This document shows, one piece after another, positions 9,547-17,839 of a stretch of DNA of 64,000 bases. The DNA comes from Lachnospiraceae bacterium (GTDB taxonomy: Bacteria > Bacillota > Clostridia > Lachnospirales > Lachnospiraceae). Both the position numbers and the translations under genes were made by a program. The notes under the pieces were generated by a model. The model made no database searches, was not told where the DNA came from, and saw nothing but the letters and a program-made list of their open reading frames with translations. The stretch covers positions 1 through 64,000 of the forward strand of contig CAJTDD010000009.1 of NCBI GenBank assembly GCA_910574885.1, read 5' to 3'. How positions within the stretch are numbered: position 1 is the first letter of the stretch; each line of letters starts with the position of its first letter.

Positions 9547-10156
9547 TTATGCTGTCTGTTCCGCTTTCAGTTTTTTTACTTCATCAAGAGAAAGTCCAGA
9601 AATATTTGCAATTTCTTCCAGAGCATATTTTCCAGCTGACAGCATGCGAAGAGCAACCTCTTTTAAAGATTCACTTCTCATATCTTCCATAATTTTACAC
9701 ATCTCGCTCACTCCTTTTGGGTTCTCTTTTAGATACCGTGTTCGGTTTGCCATCAATTCAAAATTCATATCAGCTGCTTGGGTACAGTTAAAATCGTGCA
9801 TGAGTTTTCCAATATCGGATTCTCCACGATATTCACCATTCACATAAAGGATATGCTCCCCATCTTCAAAAGATTTACCCGTTGCAAGGTTGATTCTCTC
9901 AATCGGATAAACTGCTTCGCTCTGACCGTAAAAATCTTTTTCAATGATAAAGATTGTATATGTGTCCGGCAACTCTTTAAATTCCACTCAGTAATAATTA
10001 AATCAGGTTTATTAGTGATAATGCGTAACACAAATTCAGCCAATGGAATGTTATCCTTAAAAAGACAACGCATAAATCATCATCGATTGGTCTTAACAAA
10101 CGCAAACGCTGCAAATCTTCTTGATGTTGCTTATCCGTCAATGTCAATCTTCCCAC
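9547..10156 (-). pseudogene. Broken Rpn-type PD-(D/E)XK nuclease family transposase
   Basis: The minus strand encodes in order VGRLTLTDKQHQEDLQRLRLL, RPIDDD, then after a 1-base frame change MRCLFKDNIPLAEFVLRII, TNKPDLIITE, then after a second junction EFKELPDTYTIFII, YPIERINLATGK, HILYVNGEYRGESDIGKLMH and the tail to 9547. These blocks are colinear with the Lachnospiraceae transposase family as I know it. About 70 residues are missing between IITE and EFKELP, the part that carries the catalytic acidic/lysine residues. A -1 base lesion near 10074 and this deletion near 9985 make the gene non-functional. Confidence 0.75.
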
Positions 10157-10209
10157 CTGTTTCCCGCTCGTTTTCGTAGCTCTATATTACCATAAACCTC
10201 CCGATTTTA

Positions 10210-10246
10210 CAAGCCGGGAGCCTGTGCAATTCTGAATCCCGGCTTG
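10210..10246. terminator. Perfect 10-bp inverted repeat, possible terminator
   Basis: CAAGCCGGGA and TCCCGGCTTG form a perfect 10-bp stem with a 17-nt loop, followed on the plus strand by TTTGCATT. It lies in decayed DNA and the gene it once served is not evident. Confidence 0.4.
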
Positions 10247-10269
10247 TTTGCATTATCGCTTTTTCAGAT

Positions 10270-10368
10270 CTACCGTATCTCATTTTTCAGCATACGCTTG
10301 ATTTTGTCGCTTAACGTGCTGGTCTTGCTGAAATGAACTCTCACAATATAGGTAGTTCTTTCGCCGTC
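10270..10368 (-). pseudogene. Possible TnpW C-terminal remnant
   Basis: An open minus-strand stretch ends with DGERTTYIVRVHFSKTSTL and SDKIKRMLKNEIR before a stop. The TTYxVxVHFSxTS pattern followed by a short basic helix resembles the conserved end of TnpW proteins carried by Tn4451-like elements. The identification rests on that motif alone. No start, other transposon gene or terminal repeat was found. Confidence 0.42.
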
Positions 10369-10475
10369 GCTTTGGTCCCCCTGACTGCTTCCTCCCGGAA
10401 ATTCTTACCAGAAAAGAGAACTGGCGCCACCGTTTCAGTGTGCGGTCATAAATCCCTGCGTGGGCAAAGCCTGGC

Positions 10476-10533
10476 GGATTCTTGTCATGGAGAAGGGGCG
10501 TTTGGTGGGCGGCGTCTGTTTCAGGTTGATGAA
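10476..10533 (+). repeat. Partial second copy of the exporter gene 3' end
   Basis: 10476-10508 matches 9357-9389 at 32 of 33 bases (encoding RILVMEKGxLV), and 10517-10533 matches 9475-9491 at 17 of 17 bases, which spans that gene's stop codon. The 85 bp separating the two blocks in the intact gene are reduced to 8 bp here. It is a degenerate duplication of the last exporter's C-terminus. Confidence 0.8.
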
Positions 10534-10578
10534 AAATGGGGCTGCCGTAGAAAAGTGTGAACCGTTTTTACTTTTTTA

Positions 10579-11730
10579 TCATATCCGATTCGAGATTTCA
10601 CTGAACTGCTCCATTAATTCCTTGTTTGGAATGCAGACGGTTTCTTTTTCGCTGGTAAGGAATCCGTATACTACCATTGCGGAAAATATCTCGTCTTTGG
10701 TCTGGAGGCTCATAGAGGATGCGGTGTATTCCCGTATTTTGATTGGAATGGATACGCCCGATATCATCCGGACAAGGTCCTCTCTGACTGCTGCAATGTT
10801 GTTTTTGATATAATAGAATATTTCGTCGTATGGGCCGGAACTTGTCCAGTAATTGCCTAGATTGTTGTTGGTCAGGGAGACGATTACGGAACGTGGATTA
10901 TAAATTCGTTGATTGGATTTTGTGTGGTATCCATCGTACCATGTTTTTAGTCCGGCTCTGGTGATTTGCGGGTTGTCCATACATTTTTTCTGGTATCTTT
11001 CAAATAAAATATCCACTTCTTTTTCTGTGAATCCAAAATAGGTGGAATATTTTTCTTCTGTTGCCATCGTGTATTCCATAAACATATTTAATTCGGAGCC
11101 GCTTGAGTATTTTGCTATAGGGAGGATTCCGGTCATATATGCCAACTGCACATAGGGACGATCTTTTAACAGGCTTCGCAGGAACGACAAATATGCCTTT
11201 TTTTCCGTTTCAGTGACATATGGCTGATGGAATATGAAGTCCCATTCGTCCAGTATGAATATGAAGCGTATGGAGGAGTCTTCTGCGTATAGGTCTGTCA
11301 GCATATCTATGGCTGAGTCTTCTTGATCAGGCCCTATATGTGGGTAGGCTTTCTTTAGGTCGCGTATTAAACGTGTTTCAATTCGGGTTATGTATTGTTC
11401 GTAGCTTGCGCATTGTCTTGTGATATCGTTTAGCGGGATGTGGATCACTGGATATCGGTTGAGATACGTTTGGTAGCCGCTTCTTTTGCTGATTTGCAGT
11501 TTGCCGAAAATGTCTGCCGTATCATGGGCGTTGGAAAAAAACGCTGCAATCATATTTGCCATTACGGTTTTCCCGAAACGGCGCGGGCGGGTGATACAGA
11601 TATAATTGGAGCCTTCTTTTACGAATGGGAACAGTTCTTCGAGTAATAGTGATTTATCTATAAAGTATGGTTTTTGGGTTTCGTTTTTGTATAATGTGCG
11701 GGCTGTCCCGCTGTTCAAATAAACTCCCAT
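10579..11730 (-). CDS. AAA-ATPase of the 'AAA-ATPase_like' family, C-terminally truncated
   Basis: The ATG at 11730 follows AAAGGAG at ideal spacing; the upstream in-frame start has none. The 383-residue product opens with MGVYLNSG and has a P-loop-like ITRPRRFGKTVMANM near residue 40 and an IFILDEWDFIF Walker B-like segment. Family members I know continue for roughly 150 more residues with a PD-(D/E)XK nuclease-like domain. Here the protein stops soon after CIPNKELMEQFSEI, so that domain is gone. The break coincides with the decayed DNA at 10270-10578. It has its own promoter but may be non-functional. Confidence 0.75.
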   Translation of the reverse strand: MGVYLNSGTARTLYKNETQKPYFIDKSLLLEELFPFVKEGSNYICITRPRRFGKTVMANMIAAFFSNAHDTADIFGKLQISKRSGYQTYLNRYPVIHIPLNDITRQCASYEQYITRIETRLIRDLKKAYPHIGPDQEDSAIDMLTDLYAEDSSIRFIFILDEWDFIFHQPYVTETEKKAYLSFLRSLLKDRPYVQLAYMTGILPIAKYSSGSELNMFMEYTMATEEKYSTYFGFTEKEVDILFERYQKKCMDNPQITRAGLKTWYDGYHTKSNQRIYNPRSVIVSLTNNNLGNYWTSSGPYDEIFYYIKNNIAAVREDLVRMISGVSIPIKIREYTASSMSLQTKDEIFSAMVVYGFLTSEKETVCIPNKELMEQFSEISNRI

Positions 11731-11762
11731 AGTGTTATGTCTCCTTTTCGAGGATTGGAATG

Positions 11763-11794
11763 CCCAGGGGCATGCATTACGGTGTGCCCTTGGG
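11763..11794. other. Inverted repeat in the 5' untranslated region
   Basis: CCCAGGGGCA and TGCCCTTGGG (one wobble) can form a 10-bp stem with a 12-nt loop, between the predicted minus-strand promoter and the ATPase start. It may be a leader hairpin or an operator. No further evidence. Confidence 0.3.
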
Positions 11795-11797
11795 GAT

Positions 11798-11826
11798 ACT
11801 TTATCATGTCTTGAAGATTTTCTCAA
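11798..11826 (-). promoter_or_regulatory. Sigma-A-type promoter for the truncated ATPase gene
   Basis: On the minus strand TTGAGA (11821-11826) and TAAAGT (11798-11803) are separated by exactly 17 bp, about 70 bp upstream of the ATPase start. Confidence 0.55.
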
Positions 11827-11869
11827 TATTGAATTGGTATCTTAATTATACCCAAGGTCAGTACACGGG

Positions 11870-11898
11870 TTGCGTAGGGAATGATTATGGGGTATACT
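11870..11898 (+). promoter_or_regulatory. Sigma-A-type promoter for the kinase/deacylase genes
   Basis: TTGCGT (11870-11875) and TATACT (11893-11898) are 17 bp apart. Transcription would begin near 11905, which argues against the upstream in-frame starts at 11760 and 11904 for the next gene. Confidence 0.6.
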
Positions 11899-11945
11899 TT
11901 TACATGTCAGCGGTTGACAGGATACGATGGAGGATGATTGACGAT

Positions 11946-12263
11946 ATGGGAAACGGGATTATGATGTGCGGCCTGAACGGCAGCGGGAAGAGTACGCTTG
12001 GCAAGGCTTTGTCAAAGCGGCTTGGGTATCATTTTATTGACAATGAGCGGCTCTTTTTCCCCAAGACAGATCCGGGTTATTTGTTTGCTTCTCCCCGTTC
12101 TAAGGAGGAGGCTTTTTTTCAAATGGTTGCCGGCAGAACAGACCAGTATGTGGAGGAATGGGTAGAGTCTGTGGACTGTCCGGTGATTCGGGTAGACGGG
12201 ACGAAGGATATAGAGTTGAATGTGGACTATATTGTGGGGCAGATGGAGTTGGAAGAGGAGTAA
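11946..12263 (+). CDS. P-loop kinase-like protein with internal deletion
   Basis: The 105-residue product begins MGNGIMMCGLNGSGKSTLGK, a classic Walker A of the shikimate/adenylate kinase type. It continues FIDNERLFFPKTDPGYLFAS and, right after SPRSKEE, jumps to AFFQMVAGRTDQYVEEWVES and a CPVIRVDGT ending. Related small kinases I know have about 80-90 residues between these blocks (lid and core), so an in-frame deletion is likely, perhaps through the repeated GAGGAGG codons at the junction. GATGGAGG lies 12 nt upstream of the chosen ATG; an ATG at 11934 abuts that site and is less likely. Activity is doubtful. Confidence 0.65.
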   Translation: MGNGIMMCGLNGSGKSTLGKALSKRLGYHFIDNERLFFPKTDPGYLFASPRSKEEAFFQMVAGRTDQYVEEWVESVDCPVIRVDGTKDIELNVDYIVGQMELEEE

Positions 12264-12267
12264 TGAT

Positions 12268-12738
12268 ATGGCGATTGAAAGAGTGAAAGATTTTTTTCGG
12301 AAATATGGGATAGAGGACCGGATTCAGGAATTTGACGTTTCCAGCGCGACTGTGGAGCTTGCGGCGGCAGCGCTCCATTGCGAGCCTCAGAGGATAGCGA
12401 AGACACTTTCCTTTTTGGTGGATGGACATGCAGTACTTGTTGTGACAGCGGGGGATGTGAGGATTGATAACCCGAAATATAAGGCGCAGTTTGGGACGAA
12501 GGCGAAGATGCTTCCCAAGGATGATGCAAAAAAGCTGGTGGGACATGCTGTGGGCGGTGTGTGCCCGTTTGCCGTGAATGAGGGCGTGGATGTGTATTTG
12601 GATGAATCCTTGCGGAGGTTTGAGACGGTTTTCCCCGCCTGTGGAAGCGGGAACAGTGCGATTGAGCTTACGATTCCGGAGTTGGAGGAGTACTCCGGGT
12701 TCATCCGGTGGGTCGATGTCTGCAGGTTGGCAGAATAA
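12268..12738 (+). CDS. YbaK/EbsC-family aminoacyl-tRNA deacylase-like protein
   Basis: The 156-residue product is a single-domain YbaK/ProX-type protein, a family that hydrolyses mischarged tRNAs such as Cys- or Ala-tRNAPro. Typical blocks are RIAKTLSFLVDGHAVLVVTA, DVRIDNPKYKAQFG, KMLPKDDAKKLVGHAVGGVCPFA and a GSGNSAIELT end. The ATG at 12268 follows GGAAGAGGAG; the upstream ATG at 12220 is inside the previous gene. It is 4 nt from the kinase fragment's stop and probably cotranscribed with it. Confidence 0.85.
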   Translation: MAIERVKDFFRKYGIEDRIQEFDVSSATVELAAAALHCEPQRIAKTLSFLVDGHAVLVVTAGDVRIDNPKYKAQFGTKAKMLPKDDAKKLVGHAVGGVCPFAVNEGVDVYLDESLRRFETVFPACGSGNSAIELTIPELEEYSGFIRWVDVCRLAE

Positions 12739-12761
12739 GGCATAGCAGGAGGTCTGAGAAC

Positions 12762-13265
12762 ATGGAATATACACATCATTATGATTCGCCCTTTGGCGGG
12801 ATAACCCTTGCCAGCGACGGAGAAGCGCTGACCGGGTTATGGTTTGACGGCCAGAAGTATTTTGGCGCTTCGTTATCGGATCACTGTGAACCGAGAGAGT
12901 TACCTGTATTTGAAGAGGCTGACAAGTGGCTTACAATCTATTTTGACGGAAAAGAACCGGACTTTATGCCGCCGCTGTCTATGAAGACAACGCCCTTTCG
13001 CAAGGCAGTGTGGGAGATCCTGCGTACGATTCCCTATGGACGGACGATGACTTATGGTGAGATTGCAGAACGAATCGCCGGACAGATGGGGCTTTGCAGG
13101 ATGTCGGCGCAGGCAGTCGGCGGGGCTGTGGGACATAACCCGATCTCGTTGATGATTCCATGCCATAGGGTCGTTGGGACAGACGGAAGCCTGACGGGAT
13201 ACGCAGGCGGCATTGAAGTGAAAAAGAAGCTGCTAGTTTTGGAAAATGCGGATATTTTGTGTTGA
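12762..13265 (+). CDS. ogt: Methylated-DNA--protein-cysteine methyltransferase
   Basis: This 167-residue DNA repair protein transfers the alkyl group of O6-alkylguanine to its own cysteine. The active-site IPCHRVVG motif is intact. The helix-turn-helix DNA-binding region FRKAVWEILRTIPYGRTMTY and the GGAVGHNP segment are also present. AGGAGG lies 10 nt upstream of the ATG at 12762. It is the last gene before a strong hairpin shared with the convergent chemoreceptor gene. Confidence 0.93.
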   Translation: MEYTHHYDSPFGGITLASDGEALTGLWFDGQKYFGASLSDHCEPRELPVFEEADKWLTIYFDGKEPDFMPPLSMKTTPFRKAVWEILRTIPYGRTMTYGEIAERIAGQMGLCRMSAQAVGGAVGHNPISLMIPCHRVVGTDGSLTGYAGGIEVKKKLLVLENADILC

Positions 13266-13293
13266 TTTGGAGTCAGGTTCAGTTACTTGTTAA

Positions 13294-13329
13294 GAGGCTG
13301 CTGCAAAATAGAAGATTTGCAGCAGCCTC
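13294..13329. terminator. Strong bidirectional terminator
   Basis: GAGGCTGCTGCAAA and TTTGCAGCAGCCTC form a perfect 14-bp stem with an 8-nt loop between the convergent ogt and chemoreceptor genes. T-rich sequence follows on the plus strand. Confidence 0.8.
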
Positions 13330-13361
13330 ATTTGCTTTTCATGCCGAAAGATGGCTATTAT

Positions 13362-15389
13362 TTATTTAATGCGGAACTGGCTGATTAATTGGTTCAGTGT
13401 CTTTGCCTGACCAGACAGTTCGTTGGAGATTGCCGCGCTTTCCTCAGCGGCGTCTGAATTTTCTTCGATGACTTTAGACACTTCTTTGATTCGGTTTTCC
13501 ACGGACACGATCATTTCAGACTGCTGTACGCTGGCATCTGATATCTCATCCATCAATGTTTTGATGGATTGGATGCATTCGTTGATGAGCTGCATTGCGG
13601 AAATGGCCAGGTTCGTGGATTCTGTACCTGTCCGGACATCGTTGAGTGAGCGCCCAATTAACGTGCTCGTATTACTTGCAGCTTCGGCAGACTTGGAGGC
13701 CAGGTTCCGGACTTCGTCGGATACGACGGAGAAACCTTGCCCGGCTTCGCCTGCACGGGCGGCTTCTACCGCTGCGTTCAGAGCCAGGATATTCGTTTGG
13801 AATGCAATATCTTCAATGGTCTTTATGATGCTGCTGATTTGTGAGGAGGACTGATCAATGTTTTTTGTGGCAGTAATCAGCTGCTCCATTTTTGTGTCTG
13901 CTTCAGCCGCATAGTCAGTTGCTTTGTCTACAAGGCTGCTGGCATTCCCGCAGCGGACGGCGCTGTTTTGTATCTGGGTGGTGATGTCCGTAACGTTGGA
14001 CACAAGCCTGCTCATGGAGTCTTTCTGCTGCATGGTTCCCAGGGAAAGGGATTGGGCGCCGGCGGACACCTGATTTGCGCCGCTGTTTACCTGGCTGGCG
14101 ATCTGGGCGATGTCCCGCATTACGTCGGTTAAATGGGTGCGGATACTTTTCAGGCTTTCAGCAAGGACGCGGAAGTCCCCGACATAATAGTCTTCGTTTT
14201 TGACCACGTCTACGGCGATGTTGCCTGCAGCCATTTCGCCAAGTATCCGTCCGATATCCTCAATTGTTTTTCGCAGGCAGCCGCAGACTTGATGTATGGT
14301 TTCTGCAATCATGCCGATTTCATCTGTCCTGCCATAGAATGGTTCCAGCTCCTGGTCAGCAGATAGTTCCAGCCTGCCTAAACGGCTGATTGCCTGTTCC
14401 ATGACCATAAGTTCTCTACCTTCACGGCGGAGGATTAGCAGTGTGACAAGTATGATGACTACCGCAACGGCTGCGCATAGAATCGCTACCGTGATGCGTA
14501 CAACGGTTACTCGTTTATAAACTTCTGCCGCATTATCTCGTACCATGAAAACCCAGTTGCGGTCTTTCAGGTATTTGTATACGACTAGCTGATCCGTTCC
14601 GTTTTCATCCTGATAGGAATATGTACCTGTTTCCGTGCTGCCGTCAGATTTGATTCGTTCTATAATTTCCAGATAGCCTTTGTCGGTGGTTTCTGTGTTT
14701 AGCTTGGATTCATCTTCATGGTAGAGGAACGTGCCGTTCTCTACGTTTAAAAATACGTACTCGCTGTGGGTCAGCCCTTTGATATCCAGGTCCAGCAATA
14801 CGTCTGTCAGGTGGCTGGCGTAGACGCCGGCGCCGACGAAACCGATGCAGGTCTCCCCATCGAACAATGGGTAGTACATGGATAGTATCATGCTGCCGGT
14901 TCCCGGGGATTTCATGATGCCTAAGTTGGTAAGCCCGGGCTGTGCTAGGATTGTTTTCTGGAATGTATCTAATGAGTCGCCGGTTCGGGTGGTGATTCCG
15001 ATTGCGTCCTGGGAAGTATGGGTCAGGACATACGTTTCGGGGGTGGCAATATACAACCCCTCAAAGATACCCTTGACCGCCGCAAAATCTTCGGTGTATC
15101 GCTGTGCTTCCGCAATCAGAGCGGGATTCTCCGGATCTGCCAGAACATTGCGGACTTCGCTGCCAAGAGCAAAGGCCGACATGTATTCTTCTGCGGATGA
15201 CACGTAGCTGTTGATGATGGCGGCACGGGATTCTACGGCGTCGATCATCTGATTGGTGGCATTGTTTTCTACCATAGTAGAGATACGTCCGGATATGACG
15301 AGCCATAGAAGAATCATTCCGGCAAATGTGATTGCTGTAGTAATTATGCCGATACGTGTGGCAAGCTTGCGGTTTGCTAGAAATTTCAT
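13362..15389 (-). CDS. Methyl-accepting chemotaxis protein with dCache sensor
   Basis: This 675-residue receptor has a transmembrane helix near 10-32, an extracellular double-Cache-like sensor (about 33-280), a second helix (VAILCAAVAVVIILVTLLIL), a HAMP region and a cytoplasmic signalling domain. The conserved hairpin tip EDIAFQTNILALNAAVEAAR and GFSVVSDEVRNLA identify the CheA/CheW contact region. CAGGGGGAAA precedes the ATG at 15389; the earlier ATG at 15416 has no ribosome site. It probably signals to flagellar motility genes elsewhere; none are in this window. The ligand is unknown. Confidence 0.93.
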   Translation of the reverse strand: MKFLANRKLATRIGIITTAITFAGMILLWLVISGRISTMVENNATNQMIDAVESRAAIINSYVSSAEEYMSAFALGSEVRNVLADPENPALIAEAQRYTEDFAAVKGIFEGLYIATPETYVLTHTSQDAIGITTRTGDSLDTFQKTILAQPGLTNLGIMKSPGTGSMILSMYYPLFDGETCIGFVGAGVYASHLTDVLLDLDIKGLTHSEYVFLNVENGTFLYHEDESKLNTETTDKGYLEIIERIKSDGSTETGTYSYQDENGTDQLVVYKYLKDRNWVFMVRDNAAEVYKRVTVVRITVAILCAAVAVVIILVTLLILRREGRELMVMEQAISRLGRLELSADQELEPFYGRTDEIGMIAETIHQVCGCLRKTIEDIGRILGEMAAGNIAVDVVKNEDYYVGDFRVLAESLKSIRTHLTDVMRDIAQIASQVNSGANQVSAGAQSLSLGTMQQKDSMSRLVSNVTDITTQIQNSAVRCGNASSLVDKATDYAAEADTKMEQLITATKNIDQSSSQISSIIKTIEDIAFQTNILALNAAVEAARAGEAGQGFSVVSDEVRNLASKSAEAASNTSTLIGRSLNDVRTGTESTNLAISAMQLINECIQSIKTLMDEISDASVQQSEMIVSVENRIKEVSKVIEENSDAAEESAAISNELSGQAKTLNQLISQFRIK

Positions 15390-15451
15390 ATGTTTCCCCC
15401 TGTAAATATTTCTCATGGGTCAATGTATGTGACCTTATTTTTAGCAGAAAT

Positions 15452-15480
15452 ATTTTAACATGATTGGCAGATTTTTTCAA
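15452..15480 (-). promoter_or_regulatory. Sigma-A promoter of the chemoreceptor gene
   Basis: On the minus strand TTGAAA (15475-15480) and TAAAAT (15452-15457) are 17 bp apart, about 65 bp upstream of the start codon. Confidence 0.6.
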
Positions 15481-15545
15481 TATTGCCAGAATTTTTAGCA
15501 ATTTCTTAGCGAAATTTATGACAATCCGCCATAAACCGGCATAGT

Positions 15546-15551
15546 TATAAT
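15546..15551 (+). promoter_or_regulatory. -10 element of the AraC-type regulator gene
   Basis: TATAAT lies 86 bp upstream of the regulator start. No good -35 is seen at the right distance. Confidence 0.35.
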
Positions 15552-15637
15552 GGCAACAAGATTGATATTACAACGAAAACAGGGTAAAATATTCTCGGGG
15601 AGTGGCAGGATAAGGAAAAGTAACGGGAGGATATCCG

Positions 15638-16549
15638 ATGAAGATTGTTCAGGGATTTGAATTTTGTGCAGGAAGCAAGGAAGAGCGTCTGCCGGATTTT
15701 GCAGATGATTTTCCTTATACGATGACTTGTGCCGAGCTGGATAAATATGTGGGTAAGTCTGTGCCATGGCACTGGCATAAGGCTGTGGAATTGTTCTATA
15801 TGGAGAGCGGTGCGCTGGAATATCACACGCCTAAGGGAAAGCTGGTGTTTCCTGCCGGATCCGGCGGTTTTGTGAATTCCAATGTGCTCCATAGGACGAG
15901 GGCTCTGTCCCATACGGAGCAGAATGTACAGCTTCTACATATTTTTGAACCGTCCCTTATCTCCGGAAATCAGGGGAGCCGGATTGAGAAAGAATATGTT
16001 TTGCCGGTGGTGACGGCGCCGCAGATGGAGATTATTGGTTTTTTCCCGGAGCATGAAAGGCATGCAGGGCTTCTTGGGCTGATTCAGGAGGCGTTTCATT
16101 TGCAGGAGTGTGAGCGTGGGTATGAGATTCGTGTCAGGGAAGCGTTGTCGCGGATATGGCTTTTGCTTTTTGATTGTTTTTATTCTCAGTCGGAGGGCGG
16201 CGCAAAGCTGGACAAAAACGATGAAAGGCTGAAAGAGATGCTGATTTATATCCATGAGCATTTCCCGGATAAGCTTACGGTGGCCAAGCTTGCTTCGGAA
16301 GTCTATCTAAGCGAGCGGGAATGTTTCCGGCTTTTCCGTAATTATCTCCATGTTTCGCCGACAGAGTATGTCAGGGACATAAGGCTTCGCATGGCTTGCC
16401 AGATGCTTGCCGGCGGGCGGGAGTCGGTCACAGAGATTGGGCGGGCCTGCGGATTGGGCAGCGGCAGTTACTTTGGCCAGGTCTTTCGGGAAAATGTGGG
16501 ATGTACGCCGGTGGAATTTCGGAGGAAATGGCAGGATAGTGATAGTTAA
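15638..16549 (+). CDS. AraC-family transcriptional regulator with N-terminal cupin
   Basis: The 303-residue protein has an N-terminal cupin-like sensor with a HWHKAVELFYMESGALEYHT segment. Its C-terminal part has two helix-turn-helix units: LTVAKLASEVYLSERECFRL, then VTEIGRACGLGSGSYFGQVF. The ending CTPVEFRRKW is typical. GGGAGG precedes the ATG. The putative target is not obvious; the downstream acetyltransferase and Nudix genes are candidates. Confidence 0.9.
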   Translation: MKIVQGFEFCAGSKEERLPDFADDFPYTMTCAELDKYVGKSVPWHWHKAVELFYMESGALEYHTPKGKLVFPAGSGGFVNSNVLHRTRALSHTEQNVQLLHIFEPSLISGNQGSRIEKEYVLPVVTAPQMEIIGFFPEHERHAGLLGLIQEAFHLQECERGYEIRVREALSRIWLLLFDCFYSQSEGGAKLDKNDERLKEMLIYIHEHFPDKLTVAKLASEVYLSERECFRLFRNYLHVSPTEYVRDIRLRMACQMLAGGRESVTEIGRACGLGSGSYFGQVFRENVGCTPVEFRRKWQDSDS

Positions 16550-16638
16550 TGGCTGAATTGGGATAGATTTCTGGTGGCTGTTGCCCTATTATTATATTTC
16601 AGATACGAAACAATTTTTATTCTTTTAAGGAGACGTTT

Positions 16639-17229
16639 ATGAAATATGAGATAGGGGATTTTTTGGAAACGGCAGACAGGGATACCCTGTGTACGATTGC
16701 CCGTGCAAGGGAGCTTACGCGGGATTATTATTTGTGCGATTACGACGATACAACGAGAAGACATGAGATTTTGACGGAGCTGTTGGGCGGGATAGGGAAG
16801 AATGTGGCGATTGACACCCCGTTTCATTGTGATTTGGGCAAAAATATTTTTTGGGGCGATGATGTCATTATTAATATGAACTGTACGTTCGTAGATAATA
16901 AGCCCATACGAATCGGGAACCAGGTGCTGATTGCGTCGAATGTGCAGATTTATACTTCTGCCCACCCGGTTTTGCCGCAGGAGAGGCTGGTCGCCGACTG
17001 GGAGGAGAAGGGGACGACCTTTTTCCGCACATTTGCAAGGCCTGTGGAAATTGGGGATCATGTCTGGATTGGCGGCGGGTGCATCATCCTGGCGGGTGTG
17101 ACGATTGGTGAGAACAGTGTGATTGGGGCGGGAAGCGTGGTGACTCGTTCGATTCCTGCAAATTGTGTGGCTGTCGGGAATCCATGCAGGGTAATCCGAT
17201 GTTTTGAGGATGAAATCTATGGAGCGTAA
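16639..17229 (+). CDS. Maltose/galactoside O-acetyltransferase-type hexapeptide enzyme
   Basis: The 196-residue protein has the N-terminal helical Mac domain and then a left-handed beta helix of hexapeptide repeats (IGDHVWIGGGCIILAGVTIG, ENSVIGAGSVVTRSIPANCV). The catalytic histidine lies in YTSAHPVLPQER. Family members transfer acetyl groups from acetyl-CoA to sugars. AAGGAGACG precedes the start. The stop overlaps the start of the Nudix gene by 11 bp. Confidence 0.9.
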   Translation: MKYEIGDFLETADRDTLCTIARARELTRDYYLCDYDDTTRRHEILTELLGGIGKNVAIDTPFHCDLGKNIFWGDDVIINMNCTFVDNKPIRIGNQVLIASNVQIYTSAHPVLPQERLVADWEEKGTTFFRTFARPVEIGDHVWIGGGCIILAGVTIGENSVIGAGSVVTRSIPANCVAVGNPCRVIRCFEDEIYGA

Positions 17230-17839
17230 CGAGATATGGCTTAAATGGGCCGTAAAATTGCAGAGTATTGCCCAGGAGGGGCTTTTTTACGGGAAGGATT
17301 TGTTTGATCGGGAACGGTACGAGCGGATTCGGGACATTGCGGCGGAGATGATTTCTTACAAATCAGAAATTCCTGTGGATAAGGTGAAGTCTTTGTTCTG
17401 TAACGAGATTGGATACCAGACGCCTAAGATTGACAGCCGCGGGGCGATTTTTAAGGATGATAAGATTCTGCTTGTGAAGGAGAAGAACGGAACCTGGTCT
17501 TTGCCGGGAGGCTGGGTCGATGTGGATGTTTCCGTGAAAGAGAATACCATCAAAGAAGTGAAGGAAGAAGCGGGACTGGATGTGACCGCGGATATGGTGA
17601 TTGCCGTGCAGGACAGGGAGAAACATAACCTGCCGGTATATGCATATAAGGTCTGTAAGATTTTTGTGCTATGTACAGTGATTGGCGGCAAGTTCGAGCC
17701 GAATATTGAGACTGTGGAGAGCAGGTATTTCGGTGTTGATGAGCTGCCGGCCCTTGCAGAGGAGAAGAATAATGAGGAGCAGGTGAGGATGTGCTTTGAC
17801 GCGTATCACTCGGAGAATTGGAGGACGCTGTTTGACTGA
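17219..17839 (+). CDS. Nudix hydrolase with N-terminal helical domain
   Basis: The chosen ATG (17219) gives 206 residues and follows a GAGGA site. An N-terminal helical domain (about 1-60) precedes the Nudix fold, as in ADP-ribose or nucleoside-diphosphate-sugar hydrolases of this subgroup. The Nudix box is modified: GGWVDVDVS lacks the usual glutamate five residues after the glycine, and Arg is replaced by Lys in IKEVKEEAGL. The metal-binding EVKEE core is intact. The substrate is unknown. Confidence 0.85.
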   Translation: MERNEIWLKWAVKLQSIAQEGLFYGKDLFDRERYERIRDIAAEMISYKSEIPVDKVKSLFCNEIGYQTPKIDSRGAIFKDDKILLVKEKNGTWSLPGGWVDVDVSVKENTIKEVKEEAGLDVTADMVIAVQDREKHNLPVYAYKVCKIFVLCTVIGGKFEPNIETVESRYFGVDELPALAEEKNNEEQVRMCFDAYHSENWRTLFD

